Assembly: GCA_029884165.1 (NCBI GenBank)
Contig: JAOUIH010000032.1
Span: 1-33,865, forward strand
Direction of reading: 5' to 3'
From: Gammaproteobacteria bacterium
Lineage (GTDB): Bacteria > Pseudomonadota > Gammaproteobacteria > Steroidobacterales > Woeseiaceae
Length of the DNA stretch: 33,865 nt
A model generated the notes under the pieces. The model was not told where the DNA came from and ran no database searches. It worked only from the letters and a program-made list of their open reading frames with translations. Each line of letters opens with the position of its first letter. Within the stretch, counting starts at the first letter, position 1. Made by a program: the position numbers and the translations under genes. This document shows positions 26,288 to 32,832 of the stretch, one piece after another.

Positions 26288-27316
26288 GTGCTTCTCGATC
26301 GATTCCTGCTCGTCGCCGGTATGAATGCAGCGGCCGAGAACCTGCTCGGCGTTTCCCGGCGCCGCGCCGAGGGCCGGCCCTTTCTCCCGCTCGTCGACGA
26401 CGACCGCACGCTCGGCGAGGTCCTCTCGAAGGCGTTCGCGAGCGGGGTCACGTACTCGAACGAACTGCGCCTCGCGCGCAGCGAGCTCCACGCCGAGGAA
26501 CGCACGATCGACTGCCGCGTTTCGGCTATGGCAGCGACCGACGGCCGTACACAGTTGCTCGTCGAGATGACCGATATAACGCGCCGCGCAAGAATCAGCC
26601 GTGAAAACGCTCTGATCATCCAGCACGGCGCCGGGCGGCAGATGATTCGCCAGCTCGCACACGAGATCAAGAACCCGCTTGGTGGTCTCCGCGGCGCCGC
26701 GCAGCTGCTCGGCCGCCAGCTGCCCGACGCGGAACTCCGCGAATACACCGACGTCATCATCAGCGAGGCCGACCGCCTTGCCGCGCTGGTGGATACGCTG
26801 CTCGGTCCGGGCGGGCCGCCGCGCAAGGCACCGGTCAATGTGCACGAGATTCTGGAGTATGTGATCCGACTTCTAGAGCCGGAAACCGGCCCCGGCATCC
26901 GCCTGACCCGCGACTATGATCCGGGCCTGCCGCTCATCGAACTGGACCGCGACCAGATCGTGCAGGCCATCCTGAACCTGGCGCGCAATGCAATAACGGC
27001 ACTGGAGGGACAGGGCCGTTTGAAGCTCCGGACGCGCGCGGAAATGAATTTTACGATCGGCGATACGCGCCACCCGGTCATTGCAAGCATAGAGATAGAG
27101 GACGACGGCCCCGGCATTCCCGCCGAAATGCAGGACTCCGTCTTCTATCCGCTCGTTACCAGCCGCGCCGACGGCACCGGTCTCGGGCTCCCGACAGCCC
27201 AGGACCTGATCAGCCGTCACGGAGGGCTCATAGAATTCGACAGCAGGCCCGGACGCACGGTGTTCTACATCCGCCTCCCGCTCGACACACGAAGAGCCGT
27301 CAATGGCCGCCGCTGA
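26288..27316 (+). CDS. ntrB: Nitrogen regulation sensor kinase NtrB (GlnL); start unclear
   Basis: Histidine kinase/phosphatase controlled by PII that phosphorylates NtrC when nitrogen is low. It has an N-terminal PAS domain (VVLLDRFLLVAGMNAAAENLLG), an H box MIRQLAHEIKNPLGGLRGAAQLL containing the phosphorylated His, an N box LNLARNAITAL and G boxes DDGPGIP and GTGLGLPTAQ. The C-terminus ends 14 bases inside ntrC. The start is a problem: the homologous N-terminal helix TPFRDIFEGL is encoded upstream, but no ATG, GTG or TTG precedes it in frame after the DUF4124 stop. GTG 26288 is the first standard codon and is used here as the minimum (342 residues). ATG 26238 is at the right distance but in another frame; CTG 26273 and ACG 26246 are non-standard in-frame options. 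Confidence 0.85.
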   Translation: MLLDRFLLVAGMNAAAENLLGVSRRRAEGRPFLPLVDDDRTLGEVLSKAFASGVTYSNELRLARSELHAEERTIDCRVSAMAATDGRTQLLVEMTDITRRARISRENALIIQHGAGRQMIRQLAHEIKNPLGGLRGAAQLLGRQLPDAELREYTDVIISEADRLAALVDTLLGPGGPPRKAPVNVHEILEYVIRLLEPETGPGIRLTRDYDPGLPLIELDRDQIVQAILNLARNAITALEGQGRLKLRTRAEMNFTIGDTRHPVIASIEIEDDGPGIPAEMQDSVFYPLVTSRADGTGLGLPTAQDLISRHGGLIEFDSRPGRTVFYIRLPLDTRRAVNGRR

Positions 27317-28715
27317 GCTCGATGTCTGGGTCGTCGACGACGACCAGTCCGTCCGCTGGGTGCTCGAAAAGGCCCTGCGACACGACGGCATACGCACGCG
27401 AACTTTCGAGCGTGCCGAGCACCTGCTCGAGGCGATGGAACACGGCGAGCCGGACGTACTGCTGACGGACGTCCGCATGCCGGGTATGGACGGCATCGCG
27501 CTGATGGACCGGCTGAGCCGCAGCCATCCCTTGCTGCCGATCATCGTGATGACCGCCTATTCGGATCTCGACAGCGCGGTCGCTGCGTACCAGGGCGGCG
27601 CCTTCGAATACCTGCCCAAACCTTTCGATATCGACGAAGCGCTGCGCCTCGTCCACAAAGCAGCACGACGCAATGGCGCCGAGTCGCCTGATACGCCGCG
27701 TGATTCGGGCCGGGACCTGCCTACGCTGATCGGCCAGGCGCCCGCGATGCAGGAGGTGTTTCGCTCGATCGGACGGCTGGCGCGCTCCAGCATGACTGTC
27801 CTGATTACCGGCGAGTCCGGTACCGGCAAGGAACTCGTGGCCCGCGCGCTGCATCAGCACAGTCCGCGCGCCGCCAGGCCTTTCGTTGCGTTGAATACAT
27901 CGGCAATAGCCGCCGACCTGCTGGAATCGGAACTGTTCGGGCACGAGCGCGGTTCCTTCACCGGGGCCGAATCCCGCAGGATCGGTCGCTTCGAGCAGGC
28001 GGACGGCGGCACGCTCTTTCTCGACGAAATAGGCGACATGTCGCCCGCGTTGCAGACTCGGCTGTTGCGCGTGCTGGCGGAGAGCGAGTTCTATCGAGTA
28101 GGCGGCCAGGCGCCGATACGCGTTGACGTACGTGTCATCGCTGCAACCAACCAGGACCTGGCGGTAGCGGTCCGTGAAGGGCGCTTCCGCGAGGACCTGT
28201 TTCATCGCCTCAACGTCATCCGCATCAACACGCCGCCGCTCCGGGAACGGCGCCAGGACATTCCCCTGCTACTCAACCACTACCTTGCCGAAGCCGCGCG
28301 CGAACTGGATGCGCCGGCGAAGACCCTGAACAGCGAAGCCCTCGAGCTGCTGCAGGACTACGAGTGGCCCGGCAACGTGCGCCAGCTGATCAATGCGAGC
28401 CGGCGCCTCACGGTGACCGCTCCGGGCGGCGTCATTACCGCGCTCGACATACCCGACGAACTCGGAGGAAGCCGACAGCCCGCAGGTGACATGACCGAGT
28501 GGAGCGAATCCCTGGCCCGCTGGGCCGATGAGCGCCTGTCCCGGCCCGAAGGGTCAGCGTTGCTGAACGATGCGCTGCCCGAATTCGAACGAGTGCTCAT
28601 CAGGCGAGCGCTTGCCAGGGCGCAGGGTCACCGCCAGGAAGCGGCACGCCTCCTGGGCTGGGGCCGCAACACGCTCACGCGCAAGATTCGTTCGCTGGGC
28701 CTGGACGGGGAGTAG
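27303..28715 (+). CDS. ntrC: Nitrogen regulation response regulator NtrC (GlnG)
   Basis: Sigma-54 activator of the nitrogen-starvation regulon. The 470-residue protein has a receiver domain (phosphorylated Asp56 in LLTDVRMPG, Lys106 in LPKPF) and an AAA+ domain with Walker A GESGTGKE (170-177) and Walker B TLFLDEIGDM near 237. The C-terminal Fis-type helix-turn-helix is RQEAARLLGWGRNTLTRKI. The sigma-54-contact loop reads GSFTGA (217-222) rather than the usual GAFTGA. The start overlaps the ntrB stop by 14 bases. The last 41 bases overlap the convergent pyrD gene. NtrC sites in front of glnA mean the locus is probably self-regulated. Confidence 0.96.
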   Translation: MAAAELDVWVVDDDQSVRWVLEKALRHDGIRTRTFERAEHLLEAMEHGEPDVLLTDVRMPGMDGIALMDRLSRSHPLLPIIVMTAYSDLDSAVAAYQGGAFEYLPKPFDIDEALRLVHKAARRNGAESPDTPRDSGRDLPTLIGQAPAMQEVFRSIGRLARSSMTVLITGESGTGKELVARALHQHSPRAARPFVALNTSAIAADLLESELFGHERGSFTGAESRRIGRFEQADGGTLFLDEIGDMSPALQTRLLRVLAESEFYRVGGQAPIRVDVRVIAATNQDLAVAVREGRFREDLFHRLNVIRINTPPLRERRQDIPLLLNHYLAEAARELDAPAKTLNSEALELLQDYEWPGNVRQLINASRRLTVTAPGGVITALDIPDELGGSRQPAGDMTEWSESLARWADERLSRPEGSALLNDALPEFERVLIRRALARAQGHRQEAARLLGWGRNTLTRKIRSLGLDGE

Positions 28716-29673
28716 CCGGGGCAGTACCGGTGACGAGCGTGCCGGTCAGCTCGGCAACCGAGCCGAAACCGTGCCGCACGAGGTAGCTGCCGATACCCTC
28801 GTTTATCGTCCGGCAGACCAGCGGGTCATAGAACAGCGCCGTGCCGACTCCCACCGTGCTCGCACCCGCAATGAGAAACTCCAGCGCATCCCGGGCCGTC
28901 GCAATTCCGCCCTGCCCGATTATCGGGATGCCGAGCGGCCCGGCGACTTCGTAAACCTGTCGGACCTTCAGCAGGGCGATGGGCTTGATGGCCGGCCCCG
29001 ACAGTCCGCCCTGTATGTTGCCGATCACGGGCCGCCGCCGCTCGACGTCGATCGCCATACCGGTAATCGTGTTGATCACCGCCAGCGCGTCGGCACCGGC
29101 CTCGATGCAGCGGCGAGCATTCTCGCGGATATCGGTCTGGTTGGGCGACAGCTTGGCGATGATCGGCTTGGTCGTCTCCGCGCGACATGCGGCCACCACT
29201 TTCGCCGACATGTCCGGGTAATTGCCGAAGGACACGCCGCCCTCCTTGATGTTCGGACAGGAGATATTGATCTCGATGGCATCGATGGCAGAATTATCGA
29301 AGCGGCGGGTCACAGCGGCGTAGTCTTCTATCCTCGATCCGCAGACGTTCGCGATGAACCGGGTCTCCGCGAAGTCGAGAGTCGGCAGGATCTCGTCGAC
29401 GACCCGGTCGACGCCCGGGTTTTGCAGCCCGATCGCGTTCAGCATGCCCATCGGCGTTTCGCTGACTCGATGCGGAGGATTGCCGAGTCGCGGTTCGCGG
29501 GTCGTGCCCTTCAGCACGATGGCGCCGGCATCGCGATTCGAGAAGCCCTCGACCCGGGTATATTCCTCGCCGAATCCGACACAGCCGGACAGCAGCACGA
29601 TCGGCGAATCCAGCGACAGGCCGCAGAAGTCGAGCGCCAGCGGATTCGTTTTCTGTTCTTTCGCGACAGGCAT
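28675..29673 (-). CDS. pyrD: Dihydroorotate dehydrogenase, class 1B catalytic subunit
   Basis: FMN enzyme oxidising dihydroorotate to orotate in pyrimidine synthesis. The 332-residue protein (ATG 29673) has the class 1 active-site NISCPNIKEGGVSFG with Cys139; membrane-bound class 2 enzymes of most Gammaproteobacteria have Ser here. It also has FMN-binding motifs IIGQGGIATARDALEFLIAG and GTALFYDP. The KEGG-type loop is that of class 1B (PyrDB), which normally works with the iron-sulfur flavoprotein PyrK and NAD. No pyrK is in the window. A TTG at 29679 could add two residues. The 3' end overlaps ntrC by 41 bases. Confidence 0.9.
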   Translation of the reverse strand: MPVAKEQKTNPLALDFCGLSLDSPIVLLSGCVGFGEEYTRVEGFSNRDAGAIVLKGTTREPRLGNPPHRVSETPMGMLNAIGLQNPGVDRVVDEILPTLDFAETRFIANVCGSRIEDYAAVTRRFDNSAIDAIEINISCPNIKEGGVSFGNYPDMSAKVVAACRAETTKPIIAKLSPNQTDIRENARRCIEAGADALAVINTITGMAIDVERRRPVIGNIQGGLSGPAIKPIALLKVRQVYEVAGPLGIPIIGQGGIATARDALEFLIAGASTVGVGTALFYDPLVCRTINEGIGSYLVRHGFGSVAELTGTLVTGTAPATPRPGPANESCA

Positions 29674-29737
29674 CGTCAATGGTAACGGTTGAAGCGATCG
29701 TGCATTCTACAGCTTAGCTACTCCTCGTCTAAGCCCG

Positions 29738-30229
29738 ATGTTCACGCTGATCCTCTTCGAGCCGGAGATACCCCCGAACACCGGCAACATCATCCGGCTC
29801 TGCGCCAACACGGGCACGGCCCTGCACCTCGTGGAGCCCCTGGGTTTCGAGCTCGACGAGCCGCGTCTGCGCCGCGCCGGCCTGGACTATCGCGAGTTCG
29901 CCGATGTCCGGACACAAGCATCGCTGGGTGCCTGCCTGGAGGCGCTGGGCCAGCCGCGAGTGTTCGCGTTCAGCACGCGGGCCAGCTCTTGCTACGCCAG
30001 CGCTTCCTTCCGGCCGGGTGATGCCCTGTTGTTCGGCCCGGAATCGCGCGGCCTGCCAACGGAGGTCCTCGACGCGCTGCCGGCGGATCGTCGCCTGCGC
30101 CTGCCGATGCTGGCCGGGAATCGCAGTCTCAACCTGTCCAACGCGGCGGCCGTCGTGGTGTATGAAGCCTGGCGCCAGAATGGCTTTGCGGGTTCCGGCC
30201 AGATCGTAAAGACGGGCGCCCTGACCTGA
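29738..30229 (+). CDS. trmL: tRNA (cytidine/uridine-34 2'-O)-methyltransferase TrmL
   Basis: SPOUT-fold methyltransferase that 2'-O-methylates the wobble base of tRNA-Leu species. The 163-residue length and motifs fit TrmL closely: LFEPEIPPNTGNIIRLCANTG at the N-terminus, LLFGPESRGLP in the cofactor knot, and RLPMLAGNRSLNLSNAAAVV at the C-terminal knot. The ATG at 29738 follows a weak ribosome-binding site. In E. coli this gene neighbours cysE-gpsA-secB; here it lies convergent to gpsA with cysE missing. Confidence 0.95.
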   Translation: MFTLILFEPEIPPNTGNIIRLCANTGTALHLVEPLGFELDEPRLRRAGLDYREFADVRTQASLGACLEALGQPRVFAFSTRASSCYASASFRPGDALLFGPESRGLPTEVLDALPADRRLRLPMLAGNRSLNLSNAAAVVVYEAWRQNGFAGSGQIVKTGALT

Positions 30230-30316
30230 TCCTGATCGCAGGTCCGGACTCACGCCCGTCGATTCGCGACTCATGCGCCTTGAATACGCGCGGGGCTGCC
30301 ACGTCCCGCAACGGAA

Positions 30317-30334
30317 GCCTGTCCTGCGACAGGC
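30317..30334. terminator. Hairpin between trmL and gpsA
   Basis: GCCTGTC-CTGC-GACAGGC is a perfect 7-bp stem with a 4-base loop in the 118-base gap between the convergent trmL and gpsA genes. No T-run follows on either strand, so it is only a possible terminator or mRNA end-protection element. The rest of the gap shows nothing I recognise. Confidence 0.4.
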
Positions 30335-30347
30335 CGGCAGGCGGCAC

Positions 30348-31370
30348 TCACTCGGGTTTCAGGGTGCGCGACATCAGGCTGGCTACCGCCTCACGCGGCG
30401 GCACGCCTTCGTACAGGATGCGATAGATTTCGTCGCAGATCGGCATCTCGACATGCAGTTTCCGGGCGACCTCGCGCACCGCCCTGGCGGCCAGGACGCC
30501 CTCGACGACCTGCTGGATTTCGTTCTGTGCCTCGGCAATCGTCAGGCCACTCGCGAGCGCGAGTCCCATTCGGCGGTTGCGCGACAGGTTGTCGGTACAG
30601 GTCAGCACCAGGTCGCCCATGCCGGCAAGGCCCATGAAGGTGTCCTGGCGGGCACCCAGCGCCACTCCGAGGCGCGTCATCTCGACGAGGCCACGGGTAA
30701 TGAGCGCGATTCGCGTATTTGCCCCGAAGCCGAGTCCGTCGGACAGGCCCGCGCCGATCGCCAGCACGTTCTTGACGGCGCCGCCGACCTCGACACCGAT
30801 CATGTCCTTGGACGTATAGGCCCTGAAATACTCGCCCGACAGTGCGTGAGCGAGTTCGGTCGCGAAGCGGTCGTTATTCGCGGCAATCGTCAGCGCCGTC
30901 GGCAAGCCGGCGCCAACCTCCTTCGCGAAGGTCGGGCCGGACAGTACGGCCATCGGCCGGTCCGCTCCGAGGATCTCGCCTGCGACCTGGTGTGGCAGTT
31001 TGCCGGTTGCGAGTTCGAAACCCTTGGTGGCCCAGCAGACGCGCGTCGTGTCGGCCAGCGTGGGCTGGATCGCCAGCAGAGTCTCCCGCAACGCGTGACT
31101 TGGCACCGCGATCAGGACATCGCTGGCGCCGTCGATGCAGGCCTCGAGATCGGGCTCGATTGCCAGGTTGGCCGGAAACGGCACGCCCGGGAGGTAACGC
31201 CTGTTTTCGCGATCGCGGCTCAGTCTCGCGCAGTCACTCCGGTCGCGGCCCCATAGTCTCACCGGGTATCCGCGCCTGGCGAATTGCAGCGCGAGCGCCG
31301 TGCCCCAGGACCCGGCGCCGAGTACGGCGACGATCCCTACACCGGCCGAGTCGTCGGCCGTCGTGTTCAG
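30348..31370 (-). CDS. gpsA: Glycerol-3-phosphate dehydrogenase [NAD(P)+] (non-canonical start)
   Basis: Reduces dihydroxyacetone phosphate to sn-glycerol 3-phosphate, the backbone for phospholipids. Conserved parts include VLGAGSWGTALALQFARRG (NAD-binding loop), GPTFAKEV, the catalytic-Lys segment GVEVGGAVKNVLAIGAG and GLAGMGDLVLTC. The dinucleotide-binding loop lies upstream of the first standard start codon (GTG 31262), so the gene must begin earlier. No ATG, GTG or TTG is in frame there. I use CTG 31370-31368, which overlaps the secB TGA (CTGA) and gives 340 residues with the GAGSWG motif at 18-23, about 9 residues later than in E. coli GpsA. ACG codons at 31364 and 31361 or ATC 31334 are other near-cognate candidates. 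Confidence 0.88.
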   Translation of the reverse strand: MNTTADDSAGVGIVAVLGAGSWGTALALQFARRGYPVRLWGRDRSDCARLSRDRENRRYLPGVPFPANLAIEPDLEACIDGASDVLIAVPSHALRETLLAIQPTLADTTRVCWATKGFELATGKLPHQVAGEILGADRPMAVLSGPTFAKEVGAGLPTALTIAANNDRFATELAHALSGEYFRAYTSKDMIGVEVGGAVKNVLAIGAGLSDGLGFGANTRIALITRGLVEMTRLGVALGARQDTFMGLAGMGDLVLTCTDNLSRNRRMGLALASGLTIAEAQNEIQQVVEGVLAARAVREVARKLHVEMPICDEIYRILYEGVPPREAVASLMSRTLKPE

Positions 31371-31876
31371 TGGCTGCTCCCGTCGCCCCCGTTGCCGCCA
31401 GCCGCCGGCGGAGCAGGCTGCTGGGCCTGCGCCTGCTCCTGCGCCTTGCGCTTCGATTCTGCGTAGAGAGCGTCGAAGTTGATCGGCTGCAGCAGGAATT
31501 CCGGGAAGCCGCCCTTGCTGATCACGCCGGAGATGACCTCGCGTGCGTACGGGAACAGGGTATTGGGACAGAAACTGCCGACGATTGCGTCCAGCTCCTG
31601 GGCGCTGTAGCCAGTGATGTGGAACAGCCCGGCCTGCTGCAACTCTATGAGAAAAAGCGTTTTGTCCTCGTGCTTCGTCTCGATAGTGATTGTCAGTACG
31701 ACCTCATGGACGTCGTTTTGCGAGCCCGTATGCGCGCTGCGCAGATTCATGTTCGTTTTCGGGTTGACGTCCCCCATCGTGAAGATCACGGGACTGTTAG
31801 GCGACTCGAACGACATGTCCTTGATGTAGATCTTCGTCAGATTGAGTTGCCGCTGCCTGGTTTCTTGCTCTGCCAT
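31367..31876 (-). CDS. secB: Protein-export chaperone SecB
   Basis: Tetrameric cytoplasmic chaperone that keeps preproteins unfolded and hands them to SecA. The 169-residue sequence has the family core: IYIKDMSFESPNSP, the beta strands DVHEVVLTITIETK and TLFLIELQQAGLFHI, and the signature CPNTLFPYAREVISGVISKGGFP. The C-terminal tail is longer and richer in Gln, Ala and Gly than in E. coli (about 25 residues after the last helix), but the end is not the zinc-binding type since that motif belongs to SecA. It lies between grxC and gpsA as in E. coli, and its stop overlaps the presumed CTG of gpsA. Confidence 0.97.
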   Translation of the reverse strand: MAEQETRQRQLNLTKIYIKDMSFESPNSPVIFTMGDVNPKTNMNLRSAHTGSQNDVHEVVLTITIETKHEDKTLFLIELQQAGLFHITGYSAQELDAIVGSFCPNTLFPYAREVISGVISKGGFPEFLLQPINFDALYAESKRKAQEQAQAQQPAPPAAGGNGGDGSSH

Positions 31877-31917
31877 TCCTGTTTCCCCGGTATTGGTCCG
31901 CTCGATTCGGGCGGACG

Positions 31918-32184
31918 TCAGGACCTTCCGAGCAGCTTGTCCAGCCGTCCGTCCCGGTCCAGTGAATATAGATCGTCGAATCCGCCTATCGGATTGCCGT
32001 CAATGAAGATTTGCGGCACGGTTCGTCGGCCGCTTCGCCTCTCCATCTCCTCGCGCAAAGCGTCGTCCCTGGATACGTTAATTTCGTCGAATTCCACGCC
32101 TTTCTTCTTGAGCAGCATCTTTGCCGCTCCGCAGTAGGAGCAGAAGTCCGATCCGTACAACACAACTTTGGGTTTGGTGCTCAT
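31918..32184 (-). CDS. grxC: Glutaredoxin, GrxC type
   Basis: Small glutathione-dependent thiol oxidoreductase of 88 residues. The thioredoxin-fold motifs are the active site CSYC (Cys15, Cys18) and the cis-proline segment TVPQIFIDG, followed by the glutathione-binding GGFDDL. The second residue of the active site is Ser, where GrxC proteins normally have Pro (CPYC); this is expected to shift the redox potential and glutathionylation preference. Its position between the rhodanese gene and secB matches E. coli yibN-grxC-secB. Confidence 0.94.
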   Translation of the reverse strand: MSTKPKVVLYGSDFCSYCGAAKMLLKKKGVEFDEINVSRDDALREEMERRSGRRTVPQIFIDGNPIGGFDDLYSLDRDGRLDKLLGRS

Positions 32185-32208
32185 CGTATCGCCGCGCAGT
32201 ACTGTATT

Positions 32209-32652
32209 TCAGTCCTTACCCCTGATCTTCTTCGCGGTCACGAGAGGCAGGCTCTGTTGCGTCCACGCATTGACGCCACCGCGCAGGCTGTAGACGTTCT
32301 CCATGCCGGCCTTGCGCAGAGTCGCAACCAGCTTGGCTGACGTAATCCCTGCGTCGCAGACGGCGACTATCGGTTTGCCCTTGAACCGCTCGAGCTTCTC
32401 CTGGTCGCTGCCGATCTCGTCATACGGGAGGTTCTTCGCGTTGACAATATGGCCTCGCGAGAAAGCCTCAGCGCTGCGCAGGTCCAGGACAACGGCGTCG
32501 CCGTTTATGAGCCTGACGGCTTCCTGCGGCTCGATATTCGAGACGCCCATGGCCTTGCGCCGCAACTCTGTGAAAACGACGAGGAAGAAACTCAGCAGCA
32601 GCGCGCTGACGAGCACGACATGGTTGCCGGCAAACTCGAAAAACTGTTCCAT
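32209..32652 (-). CDS. Membrane-anchored rhodanese-domain protein (YibN-like)
   Basis: A 147-residue protein with an N-terminal membrane helix (HVVLVSALLLSFFLVVFTEL, about 11-30) and one rhodanese domain facing the cytoplasm. The active-site loop is VAVCDAGITSAK with Cys99; the CH2A/CH2B-like features NLPYDEI and YSLRGGVNAW are typical. Rhodaneses pass sulfur or act on persulfides. The same domain pair, next to grxC and secB, is YibN in E. coli, whose role is not firmly known. It is the first gene of a four-gene leftward unit driven by a good promoter near 32766. Confidence 0.92.
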   Translation of the reverse strand: MEQFFEFAGNHVVLVSALLLSFFLVVFTELRRKAMGVSNIEPQEAVRLINGDAVVLDLRSAEAFSRGHIVNAKNLPYDEIGSDQEKLERFKGKPIVAVCDAGITSAKLVATLRKAGMENVYSLRGGVNAWTQQSLPLVTAKKIRGKD

Positions 32653-32760
32653 AAAACGGCTTGATCTCGAGGAAAAAAACTTCGGCCACTTCGCCCTGCC
32701 CGGGTCGCGTGCCGACAGAAAATGCCCGCCGGGAAGGCGGCCTGTCCCGGTCCGGGCGCG

Positions 32761-32789
32761 ATTATAGCAGCGGGCGTCGCAACTGTCGG
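32761..32789 (-). promoter_or_regulatory. Promoter of the rhodanese-grxC-secB-gpsA unit
   Basis: The minus strand carries CCGACA (32789-32784, 4 of 6) and a perfect TATAAT (32766-32761) separated by 17 bases. Transcription would start near 32755, giving a leader of about 100 bases that contains a CCGCC/GGCGG hairpin. Confidence 0.7.
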
Positions 32790-32832
32790 TCCCGGATGCC
32801 GGCGGGCGGGATTGGCGCTAAACTCTGCGCGC

